Assembly: GCA_002315255.1 (NCBI GenBank)
Contig: DCGM01000098.1
Span: forward strand, 1,364 to 8,571
From: Lachnospiraceae bacterium UBA1778
GTDB lineage: Bacteria > Bacillota > Clostridia > Lachnospirales > Lachnospiraceae
Length of the DNA: 7,208 nucleotides
Direction of reading: 5' to 3'
The notes under the pieces were generated by a model. That model was not told the DNA's origin. It made no database searches and saw nothing but the letters and a program-made list of their open reading frames with translations. This document shows, piece by piece, positions 1 through 6,305 of the stretch (its first letter is position 1; every line of letters begins with the position of its first letter). A program made the position numbers and the translations under genes.

Positions 1-65
1 CGACGAACGCGATGACCGGAAGAGTTTATGTAGAAGAGTCGGAATCCGAATCGGATGAAGAATAA
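1..65 (+). CDS. C-terminal end of an unidentified protein (partial)
   Basis: Reading from base 3, twenty codons run open to a TAA at 63-65 and encode a tail ending VYVEESESESDEE. The other two forward frames stop at 13-15 and 56-58. The frame is preferred because its acidic Ser/Glu-rich ending is a common type of protein C-terminus and because an intrinsic terminator follows 47 bases downstream, as expected for the last gene of a transcription unit. The fragment is too short to identify the family, so no function is offered. The reading frame itself is moderately supported. Confidence 0.5.
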   Translation, partial: TNAMTGRVYVEESESESDEE

Positions 66-112
66 AAGACTGAAAAATACAAACGAAAAGACCGGAAAGG
101 TTTAAGTCCCCC

Positions 113-144
113 CCCCGGCAGGCACCGCCTGCCGGGGATTTTTT
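113..144 (+). terminator. Rho-independent terminator of the upstream gene
   Basis: A perfect 10-bp GC-rich stem (CCCCGGCAGG at 113-122 paired with CCTGCCGGGG at 128-137) closes a 5-base loop. It is followed by A and then six T (139-144). It separates the upstream gene from the promoter of the PHP gene. The left arm sits inside a run of nine C (108-116). Confidence 0.93.
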
Positions 145-191
145 AGTCATTTCAGCTTTTTTCTTTTTGAGCGGAATACCTGCAAAAACAG

Positions 192-220
192 TTGAGGAAA
201 CACGGGACTAGGAGTATACT
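192..220 (+). promoter_or_regulatory. Sigma-A type promoter of the PHP-gre-M32-helicase operon
   Basis: The -35 hexamer TTGAGG (192-197, four of six matches to TTGACA) and the -10 hexamer TATACT (215-220, five of six matches to TATAAT) are 17 bp apart. Transcription would start near 227, giving a leader of only about 20 bases before the ATG at 246, just enough to include the ribosome binding site. It is the only good promoter seen before the four-gene operon. An inverted repeat overlaps its -10 box (208-229). Confidence 0.72.
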
Positions 221-229
221 GTATCCTAG
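208..229. promoter_or_regulatory. Inverted repeat over the -10 box, possible operator
   Basis: CTAGGA (208-213) and TCCTAG (224-229) form a perfect 6-bp inverted repeat with a 10-bp centre that contains the whole -10 hexamer. A dimeric regulator bound here would cover the -10 box and the start of transcription. The arms are short and chance is not excluded. No regulator family is recognised from the sequence. Confidence 0.35.
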
Positions 230-245
230 AAAAGAAGGTGATATT

Positions 246-1130
246 ATGGGCTATCTTTATGAGACACATCTTCACACCTCGAACTCCTCACTTTGCGGAG
301 CGACGCGTGCGAAAGACTACATTCCTTATTTTTTGGACCGCGGCTACGACGGTATTTTTGTAACGGATCATTTTTATCAGGGAAATACCCGCGTCGACCG
401 CGCATTGTCGTGGAAGGACTGGGTGCATGCGTACTGCGACGCCTTCCGGGAAGCGAAGGAAGAGGGCGACCGGCTCGGTCTGAAGGTGTTCTTCGGCTGG
501 GAAGCCTCGCAGCTTGATGCGGCCGATTATCTGATTTACGGGCTCGACGAGGACTGGCTTTTAGAGCATCCGGAGGTCCGTGAGTTCAATGCGGCGACGC
601 AGTATCAGACGGTTCACGCGGCCGGCGGCTTCGTCGTGACTGCGCATCCGTTCCGCGAGCGCGGCTATCATTCGGCGATCCGCCTCCATCCGAACGATAC
701 GGACGCCTGGGAAGTCGCAAACGCCGGAAATATGCCGTATATGGACATTTTCGCGCGGAATTTTGCGCGTGACCACGGCTTCCACGTAACCTCCGGCTCT
801 GATATCCACAATGCGAAACCGGACGCGGTGACATTTGGCATTGAAACGGAAGAACCGCTGAATTCGGTTGACGATTATATCGCGCTCATAAAGAAGGGGA
901 CAGGGTATAAGCTTCATGTTCCGGAGGACCGTTACGACGGGCCGGTGCTGAACCCGTGTTATCCGATCATTGTCGACGACGGCGAAGGGAATCTTTCGAC
1001 GATCCCGAATGAGATTATCGAAGGCATAGCGCGCGCGGAAGTCGATACAGGAAGCTATGCGATGGATAACCTCCGGAGATATCGCGAGCTGGTAAAGACA
1101 CTGCCGGAATACGGCTGGCCGAGGAAATAA
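246..1130 (+). CDS. PHP-domain metal-dependent phosphoesterase
   Basis: A 294-residue protein of the PHP (polymerase and histidinol phosphatase) superfamily, cytoplasmic, with no signal peptide. The metal-binding pattern is readable along the chain: HLH at residues 8-10, TDH at 40-42, E86 in the GWE motif, HPF at 134-136, and SGSDIHN at 183-189 with D186 and H188. These are the usual ligands of a two- or three-metal phosphoesterase centre, so it is probably active. Known relatives act on histidinol phosphate, nucleotides or small phosphodiesters; the substrate here cannot be read from sequence. The start is ATG 246, preceded by AAGGTG at 235-240 with a 5-base gap. An in-frame TTG at 192 would add 18 residues, but it lies in the promoter -35 box. 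First gene of the operon; it ends one base before the gre ATG. Confidence 0.9.
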   Translation: MGYLYETHLHTSNSSLCGATRAKDYIPYFLDRGYDGIFVTDHFYQGNTRVDRALSWKDWVHAYCDAFREAKEEGDRLGLKVFFGWEASQLDAADYLIYGLDEDWLLEHPEVREFNAATQYQTVHAAGGFVVTAHPFRERGYHSAIRLHPNDTDAWEVANAGNMPYMDIFARNFARDHGFHVTSGSDIHNAKPDAVTFGIETEEPLNSVDDYIALIKKGTGYKLHVPEDRYDGPVLNPCYPIIVDDGEGNLSTIPNEIIEGIARAEVDTGSYAMDNLRRYRELVKTLPEYGWPRK

Positions 1131-1131
1131 T

Positions 1132-1683
1132 ATGACGAAAGCAGAAGAACAGGAAAAATTAGAAGAACTTCTGGAAAAAGAGCGGATCGACCTGACGCAG
1201 GAGGATATCGCGAAGATTCAGGAGGAAATCGATTATCGGAAGCAGGAACTGGGGCCGCAGCTTCGGGAGCGCCTGCAAACAGCGCGCGCCCAGGGCGATC
1301 TCTCCGAAAATTTTGAATATACGATGGCGAAGCGCGAGAACAACCAGAACAATTCGCGCGTCCATTATCTCGAAGGAATCATCCGCCGCGCGCGGATTTT
1401 CGAAGACCGGAGCGCAGAAGACGAGGTCGGCTTAAATAAGAAAGTGACGATCTATATCCCTGAAGACGATGAAGAGGAGACCTATAAGATCGTATCCTCT
1501 CTCCGCGGGGATTCTATGGAAAACCGCATCAGTAAAGAATCGCCGTTAGGGGAAGCCCTGATGGGAAAAAAGGTGGGCGATACCGTAACCATAAAGGTGA
1601 ACGCGGGTTTCAGCTATGAAGCGGTCATCCGGAAAATCGAAATCGTGCCGGACGACGGAAGCGACAGCTTACGGCAGTTCTAA
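1132..1683 (+). CDS. GreA/GreB-family transcription elongation factor
   Basis: A 183-residue Gre factor. These proteins insert a coiled coil into the RNA polymerase secondary channel and stimulate cleavage of backtracked RNA. The N-terminal half is a charged coiled coil with the signature GDLSENFEY at 55-63, including the two catalytic acidic residues D56 and E59, so it should be a true cleavage factor and not an inhibitory homologue. The C-terminal half is the FKBP-like domain, with the typical stretch ISKESPLGEALMGKKVGD. E. coli GreA is about 158 residues with its acidic pair at 41 and 44. This protein therefore carries about 15 extra residues, rich in Glu and Lys, before the coiled coil. 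The ribosome binding site GAGGAA (1121-1126) lies in the last codons of the PHP gene, so translation is probably coupled. It may be a second Gre paralogue, hence no symbol is given. Confidence 0.92.
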   Translation: MTKAEEQEKLEELLEKERIDLTQEDIAKIQEEIDYRKQELGPQLRERLQTARAQGDLSENFEYTMAKRENNQNNSRVHYLEGIIRRARIFEDRSAEDEVGLNKKVTIYIPEDDEEETYKIVSSLRGDSMENRISKESPLGEALMGKKVGDTVTIKVNAGFSYEAVIRKIEIVPDDGSDSLRQF

Positions 1684-1688
1684 ACTGC
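1674..1688 (+). other. Small hairpin over the gre stop codon
   Basis: GCAGTT (1674-1679) and AACTGC (1683-1688) form a perfect 6-bp stem with a 3-base loop, and the TAA of gre (1681-1683) lies in the loop and the start of the right arm. No T run follows, so it is not an intrinsic terminator. It lies six bases before the ribosome binding site of the carboxypeptidase gene and could affect mRNA processing or coupling. It may also be chance. Confidence 0.3.
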
Positions 1689-1709
1689 GACAGAAGGAGA
1701 GAACTTATC

Positions 1710-3209
1710 ATGAACGAAAACTACCAGAAATTCTTATCGTATCAGGAGCGCATTGCGGCCTATGATATGGCTTTTACCCTGTTGAACTGGGACCAGACCA
1801 CAGCGGCACCGCGGGGGAGCAGTGAGACGACCGGTCATCTTTTAGGCGTACTGTCTGGTGAATTCTATCAGATTCCGACTGATCCGGAATACCGGAAGAT
1901 TGTCGAAGAACTGTCACATGACGAGACGCTGGCGCCGGACGAAAAGGAACTGATCCGAAAGACTGCGCGCAGTCAGAAGCAGATGGCGGCTCTGCCAGCG
2001 GATGTTTATGCGGCATCGATCGAGCTTGGAAACCGCTCGACGCACGCATGGGAAGAAGCGAAGAAAAACAATGATTTCGCTTCCTTCGCCCCGTTCCTTC
2101 GCGATGAAATCGAAATGACGAAGAAGATTGCGAACTATCAGAACGACACGGGGATGCCGATTTATGACTTCATACTGAATCAGAATGAGGAAGGCTTTAC
2201 GATGGAGAAGCTCGACGCGTTCTTCGGAATGCTCCGCGAGCGCATTGTCCCGCTGTTAAAGAGCTGCGAAGCGAAGAACGGTAAGATCCGCACGGATTTT
2301 ATGAAGAAGAAGTATCCGGTCGACCGGCAGCGGACGTTTAACGAGAGCCTCGCGAAGCATATCGGCTTTGACTTAAACCGCGGCCTAATCGCGGAGTATA
2401 TGCATCCGTTTACGACGCAGCTCCATCTCGATGACGTCCGGATTACGACATATTATGATGAGAACGTGTTTGACAGCGCGATCTTTTCGACCATTCATGA
2501 GGGCGGCCACGCAATGTTTGAACAGGACCGTGACCGGAAGTATGCTTTTGTTCCGGCAGCGGCCAACTCGATGGGGATTCACGAGTCGCAGTCGCGTCTC
2601 AATGAAAATATGATGGGGCGCTCCCTGTCCTTCTGGAAGCCGTTATATCCGAAGCTTCAGGAACTCTTCCCGGAGAACCTGTCGGACGTTACGCTCGAGG
2701 AGTTCTGGCGCGCGATCAACCGCCCGCAGGCCGGGCTGATCCGCTGCGACGCGGACGAGCTGACGTACTGCCTCCACATTATGGTCCGGTATGAGATCGA
2801 AAAGAAGATTTTTATGGAAGATTATCCGGTGGAGAAGCTCCCGGCGCTTTGGAACCAGATGTATAAAGACTACCTCGGAATCGATGTGCCGGACGACGCG
2901 CACGGCATCCTTCAGGACGTGCATTGGTCGGATGGCCTTTTCGGATACTTCCCGTCGTATGCGCTCGGCAATGCGATCGCGGCGCAGCTCTATCACACGA
3001 TGGCGAAGGAAATCGACATCGACGGCGAGCTTGAAAAGGGCAATGCGGAAGCAGTCCACCAGTGGCTTTGCGAGAAGGTCCATCATAAGGGCGGCATCAT
3101 GCCGGTCGGCGAGATCTTACAGAAGGTGACGGGCGAAGACTTTAATCCGCAGTATTATGTCGATTACATGGAGAAGAAGTTTACAGCCCTTTATGAAGGA
3201 TTGGAATGA
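1710..3209 (+). CDS. M32-family zinc carboxypeptidase (Taq carboxypeptidase type)
   Basis: A 499-residue cytoplasmic metallopeptidase of family M32, which removes C-terminal amino acids from peptides with broad specificity. The family's usual length is about 490-510 residues, so it is complete. The zinc site is visible: HEGGH at 263-267 (ligands H263 and H267, catalytic E264) and the third ligand E292 in HESQSR (291-296). The family motif DVRITT is at 242-247, and a YFPSYALG segment lies in the C-terminal third. No signal peptide is present. The start is ATG 1710 with AAGGAG at 1694-1699, ten bases upstream. It follows gre by 26 bp, and its TGA overlaps the ATG of the helicase gene, so it is inside the operon. 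A role in peptide turnover is likely; its link to the neighbouring nucleic-acid genes is unclear. Confidence 0.95.
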   Translation: MNENYQKFLSYQERIAAYDMAFTLLNWDQTTAAPRGSSETTGHLLGVLSGEFYQIPTDPEYRKIVEELSHDETLAPDEKELIRKTARSQKQMAALPADVYAASIELGNRSTHAWEEAKKNNDFASFAPFLRDEIEMTKKIANYQNDTGMPIYDFILNQNEEGFTMEKLDAFFGMLRERIVPLLKSCEAKNGKIRTDFMKKKYPVDRQRTFNESLAKHIGFDLNRGLIAEYMHPFTTQLHLDDVRITTYYDENVFDSAIFSTIHEGGHAMFEQDRDRKYAFVPAAANSMGIHESQSRLNENMMGRSLSFWKPLYPKLQELFPENLSDVTLEEFWRAINRPQAGLIRCDADELTYCLHIMVRYEIEKKIFMEDYPVEKLPALWNQMYKDYLGIDVPDDAHGILQDVHWSDGLFGYFPSYALGNAIAAQLYHTMAKEIDIDGELEKGNAEAVHQWLCEKVHHKGGIMPVGEILQKVTGEDFNPQYYVDYMEKKFTALYEGLE

Positions 3210-5641
3210 GAATTAAAGAAGACCGCATCGTCCGGCTTTCTGTCCGGGAATTAGTCGAATTCGTGCACCGCTCCGGCGACATTGACAGTCGCCGGAGTGG
3301 TCCTGCGCTTTCGGACGCGATGTTGGCAGGAACGGCGGCCCATAAGCGGATTCAGCGTTCGATGGGCGCGGAATACGAAGCGGAAGTTTCGCTGGACATT
3401 GATATCGATTTAGACGGTGAAGCGGTGCTCGCACTCGAGGGCCGCGCGGACGGAGTCATCCGTGAGACGAACGAGGACGGCACGCCGAAAGTGACGATCG
3501 ATGAGATCAAAGGAGTCTATCGGGATGTCCAGAAAATAGAAGTGCCGGAGCCCGTGCATCTCGCGCAGGCGATGTGCTATGCGTATGTCATTTCTGAGCG
3601 GGAGAGCCTTCCGGAGATCACGATCCAGGTGACCTATGTGGAACTGGACGAGGAAAGCGCAAAAACGGGCTATATGAAGGCGACAGGGCCTGTTCAGCGA
3701 TTATCAGCCGCCTATTCCTTTGAAGACGTAAAAACACGCTTTTTGAGCTACATAGAGGCATACAAAAAGTGGGCCATCTTTGTCGTCCGTCATCGCGCTG
3801 CGCGTGCGGCCTCTGCAGACGGCTTCCCGTTCCCTTATGATTACCGCCCGGGGCAGAAGACGATAGTCCGGCAGGTCTGGCACACGGTCGAGCAGGAAGG
3901 ACATCTTTTTGTTCAGGCGCCGACCGGCATCGGAAAGACGCTCGCCATGCTGTACCCGTCCGTCGAAGCGGTCGGCCAGGGGATGGGCGATAAGATCTTT
4001 TACCTCACTGCGAAGACGGTCACCTCGACGGTCGCGGAGGAGGGAATGAGCCTGATGTACGGAAAAGGGCTCCGTTTTTCCTTCACTAAGATTACGGCGA
4101 AGGAGAAACTCTGCCCGCTGGAAGCCTGCGCCTGCGATCCGGTCTCCTGTGAGCGCGCACACGGGCATTTCGACCGTGTCAATGATGCGGTCTACGACTG
4201 CATTACCCACGAAAACGCTGTCACTACCGATGTGATTTTAAAATATGCCGCGCAGTATTGCGTCTGCCCGTATGAGATGTGTCTCGACATTTCGCTTTAT
4301 ACGGACGTCATCATCTGCGACTATAATTATGCGTTCGCGCCGCATGTCGCCTTAAAACGGTACTTTGCGGCCGAGCGGAAGCAGGATTTCATCTTCCTCA
4401 TGGATGAAGCGCACAACCTGACAGACCGTGCGCGTGAAATGTACTCGGCTGTCCTCGTAAAAGAAGACCTGCTCGCCGCGAAGAAGCTTTTCGAAGGACG
4501 CGAAACAATCCTGAAATGGCTCAACAGTGCGAACAAAATCATGCTCGAACTGAAGCGGGAATGCGAGAGCGTGCGCATTTTCACGGAAGAGAGCTTTCCC
4601 AATGCATTGATCTATGCGCTCACGAATCTCTATGAGGCGATCCGCCGGTTTTTAGATCGGAATCCGAACCCGCCGCATGCGGATGAGATCCTCGATTTTT
4701 TCTTTGTCGTGTCAGATTTTCTCCGGGTGTTCGAGGAATTGGATGACGGGTATCTCCTTTATTCGTCTTTTATGGAGGATGGCCATTTCTATATCAAGCT
4801 GTTCTGCGTCGATCCGTCGGAACAGTTGAAAAAGCGCCTGGATCTCGTGCGCGCGTCCGTCTTTTTCTCGGCGACGTTCCTTCCGATCAACTATTACAAG
4901 GAGCTCCTCGCGGGCGATACGGACGAGCCGGCCATCTATGTCGATTCGCCGTTTGATCCTGCAAACCGGCGGCTGCTCATCGCCTCTGACGTGAGCTCGA
5001 AATATACGCGCCGCGGGGCGGAGGAATACCGGAAAATCGCGGATTATCTTATCAGAATGACGGAAGGGAAGAACGGGCATTACCTCGCCTTCCTGCCGTC
5101 GCACAAGTTTTTGGAGGAAGTCGCGGAGGTGATCCGCGGGCGGGAAGAAAAGATCCGGCTGATTACCCAGAAACGCATCATGAGCGAAGAGGAGCGCATT
5201 GCCTTTTTACAGGAGTTCGAGCCGGAGGCGCAGGAGAATCCGGACGGGCCGCTGCTTGGAATGTGCGTGATGGGCGGCGTTTTCTCGGAGGGGATTGACT
5301 TAAAGAATGATGCGCTGATCGGCGTCGCAGTCGTCGGAACCGGCCTCCCGCAGGTCTGCTCGGAGCGCGAACTCATTAAAAACTATTTTACTGACCGCGA
5401 TGAGAACGGATTCGACTTCTCGTACCGCTTCCCCGGTTTTAATAAGGTGATGCAGGCAGCAGGCCGTCTGATCCGGACCGTTTCGGATGAAGGCGTGATC
5501 CTGCTTCTCGACGAGCGGTTCGGCCACTATGAAAACCAGCGTCTCTTCCCGAAAGAATGGGCGGATTTCGAGACCGTGACGATTTCCAATGTATCGGAGA
5601 AAATCCATGAGTTCTGGGAGTCGCGGGAAAACGGAGAATGA
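3206..5641 (+). CDS. PD-(D/E)XK nuclease fused to XPD/DinG-type Fe-S DNA helicase
   Basis: An 811-residue two-part enzyme. Residues 1 to about 190 resemble a Cas4/AddB-type PD-(D/E)XK nuclease: H46 in GTAAHKRIQ, D82 in GRADG, E100-x-K102 in DEIKG, and Q121 in the following helix, all in the expected order. From about residue 210 it is a superfamily 2 helicase of the Rad3/XPD/DinG group. Visible motifs are DYRPGQK (Q217), Walker A APTGIGKT (238-245), DEAH at 400-403, and the motif VI stretch QAAGRLIR at 750-757. Cysteines 303, 308, 310, 315, 352, 354 and 359 between Walker A and DEAH are in the right place for a 4Fe-4S cluster; which four bind it is not certain. Known relatives unwind DNA 5' to 3' and resolve forks or R-loops; a repair role is inferred. 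The ATG overlaps the peptidase stop (ATGA), with GAAGGA at 3195-3200. The last codons lie in a 34-bp tandem repeat. Confidence 0.92.
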   Translation: MRIKEDRIVRLSVRELVEFVHRSGDIDSRRSGPALSDAMLAGTAAHKRIQRSMGAEYEAEVSLDIDIDLDGEAVLALEGRADGVIRETNEDGTPKVTIDEIKGVYRDVQKIEVPEPVHLAQAMCYAYVISERESLPEITIQVTYVELDEESAKTGYMKATGPVQRLSAAYSFEDVKTRFLSYIEAYKKWAIFVVRHRAARAASADGFPFPYDYRPGQKTIVRQVWHTVEQEGHLFVQAPTGIGKTLAMLYPSVEAVGQGMGDKIFYLTAKTVTSTVAEEGMSLMYGKGLRFSFTKITAKEKLCPLEACACDPVSCERAHGHFDRVNDAVYDCITHENAVTTDVILKYAAQYCVCPYEMCLDISLYTDVIICDYNYAFAPHVALKRYFAAERKQDFIFLMDEAHNLTDRAREMYSAVLVKEDLLAAKKLFEGRETILKWLNSANKIMLELKRECESVRIFTEESFPNALIYALTNLYEAIRRFLDRNPNPPHADEILDFFFVVSDFLRVFEELDDGYLLYSSFMEDGHFYIKLFCVDPSEQLKKRLDLVRASVFFSATFLPINYYKELLAGDTDEPAIYVDSPFDPANRRLLIASDVSSKYTRRGAEEYRKIADYLIRMTEGKNGHYLAFLPSHKFLEEVAEVIRGREEKIRLITQKRIMSEEERIAFLQEFEPEAQENPDGPLLGMCVMGGVFSEGIDLKNDALIGVAVVGTGLPQVCSERELIKNYFTDRDENGFDFSYRFPGFNKVMQAAGRLIRTVSDEGVILLLDERFGHYENQRLFPKEWADFETVTISNVSEKIHEFWESRENGE

Positions 5642-5699
5642 ATAGGCTTAGGAACTGCGGGAATCAGGAGAATGAATAAGCTTAGGAGTCGCGGGAAAC
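5617..5699. repeat. 34-bp tandem repeat, about 2.4 copies
   Basis: Units start at 5617, 5651 and 5685, and the third is partial. Copies 1 and 2 agree at 20 of 21 bases over the second part of the unit (5633-5653 and 5667-5687, differing at G5645/A5679). Copies 1 and 3 agree exactly over 14 bases (5617-5630 and 5685-5698). Copy 1 contains the last codons and the stop of the helicase gene; copies 2 and 3 are noncoding for it. Because 34 is not a multiple of three, the frame shifts from copy to copy. It looks like a tandem duplication of the gene's 3' end. Confidence 0.85.
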
Positions 5700-5728
5700 T
5701 TGACAAACAGAGCGCGATTTTGTAGGAT
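5700..5728 (+). promoter_or_regulatory. Probable sigma-A promoter of the small membrane protein gene
   Basis: A perfect -35 hexamer TTGACA (5700-5705) is followed after 17 bp by TAGGAT (5723-5728, four of six matches to TATAAT), which is preceded directly by TG. Transcription would begin near 5735, leaving a leader of about 65 bases before the ATG at 5801. No terminator is seen between the helicase stop and this promoter, so read-through from the operon may also reach the gene. Confidence 0.6.
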
Positions 5729-5800
5729 TATTTGGGATCAGATTTAGAATGGGCAGTGCACAAGGCTGCCGGAAATGTCTGTAGGTTCAGGAGAAAAAAG

Positions 5801-6151
5801 ATGGCAGATACGATTGATATTATTTTAAACTGGATAGCGATAGGCGGAGGTGCGTTTGTCGCCATCCTGTCGTTTATTAATCTTTTCACGAAGTCGCTTT
5901 CGGATGTCAGCCATCCGGAATATTATACGCGGAGCTCGATCCGGAAGCTGAACAAGTTCGATAATATTATGTATACCATCATCGGTATCGTGCTGGTTCT
6001 CGCAGGAATTGCAGGACTTTTAGCGTGGCCCGAATGGCTCCGTTATATCTGCTACGGCGTCATGTTCATCTTGATTCTGGTGGTCTGCTTTATGAAGAAG
6101 AAAATCCTCGTGGAGCGGTCTCATTTACGCAATGAAAAGAAAGCAGAATAA
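5801..6151 (+). CDS. Small hypothetical protein with three membrane segments
   Basis: A 116-residue protein that I do not recognise. Hydrophobic stretches at about residues 7-29, 56-75 and 79-98 predict three membrane spans. A polar loop (about 30-55, with KLNKFDN) joins the first two, and the tail after residue 98 is basic (KKKILVERSHLRNEKK). By the positive-inside rule the tail should be cytoplasmic. There is no cleavable signal or known catalytic motif. The start is ATG 5801, with CAGGAG at 5788-5793 seven bases upstream. An in-frame ATG at 5750 and a GTG/TTG-type start near 5732 would add a polar segment without a comparable ribosome binding site. It has its own promoter (5700-5728) and terminator (6180-6217), so it is probably a single-gene unit. 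Function unknown. Confidence 0.8.
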   Translation: MADTIDIILNWIAIGGGAFVAILSFINLFTKSLSDVSHPEYYTRSSIRKLNKFDNIMYTIIGIVLVLAGIAGLLAWPEWLRYICYGVMFILILVVCFMKKKILVERSHLRNEKKAE

Positions 6152-6179
6152 GACATCTCTCAGGTCCGATCAGGTAATA

Positions 6180-6217
6180 GGCACACGGTTTTTGAAAGAA
6201 ACTGTGTGTCTTTTTTT
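6180..6217 (+). terminator. Rho-independent terminator after the membrane protein gene
   Basis: An 11-bp stem (6180-6190 with 6200-6210, two G-T pairs and otherwise Watson-Crick) closes a 9-base loop and is followed at once by seven T (6211-6217). It ends the membrane protein transcript 28 bases after its stop codon and isolates the clpB unit from upstream read-through. Confidence 0.93.
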
Positions 6218-6278
6218 ACGTATTTCGCGAGCAGGATGCGGGCTTGTTTCACGAACCTATTTCCGCTATTTCAGCAAA

Positions 6279-6305
6279 TTAGCACTCACAACTTGACAGT
6301 GCTAA
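6279..6305. promoter_or_regulatory. CIRCE operator (HrcA binding site)
   Basis: TTAGCACTC (6279-6287), nine bases, then CAGTGCTAA (6297-6305). The consensus is TTAGCACTC-N9-GAGTGCTAA, so 17 of 18 arm positions match, the exception being C6297. HrcA represses heat-shock genes by binding this element and is released when chaperones are titrated by unfolded protein. The element overlaps the -35 box of the clpB promoter, the expected place for repression. hrcA itself is not in the window. Confidence 0.95.

Noticed and set aside
192..245. Upstream TTG start that would lengthen the PHP protein by 18 residues
   Set aside because: The TTG is part of the promoter -35 box, and the added residues are unlike the family. 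ATG 246 has a good ribosome binding site and leads directly into the HLH metal motif.
2643..3086. Open frame of 147 codons on the minus strand
   Set aside because: It is the antisense shadow of the M32 carboxypeptidase, whose zinc motifs and codon pattern are clear. The minus-strand product is Arg-rich and resembles nothing known.
3206..3800. Cas4-like domain as a sign of a CRISPR-Cas or defence locus
   Set aside because: No cas genes, repeats or spacers are nearby, and the domain is fused to a DinG-type helicase in a housekeeping-style operon, so a repair function is more likely.
3704..4210. Open frame of 168 codons on the minus strand
   Set aside because: It lies entirely within the helicase gene, opposite Walker A and the cysteine region, and has no ribosome binding site or promoter of its own.
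5642..5700. Possible terminator directly after the helicase gene
   Set aside because: No stem followed by a T run is present. The visible order in this stretch is the 34-bp tandem repeat and the AAGCTT palindrome within it.
5732..5800. Longer start for the membrane protein
   Set aside because: The added segment is polar and lacks a good ribosome binding site, and it begins at about the predicted transcription start. ATG 5801 has CAGGAG at a proper distance and begins directly before the first membrane span.
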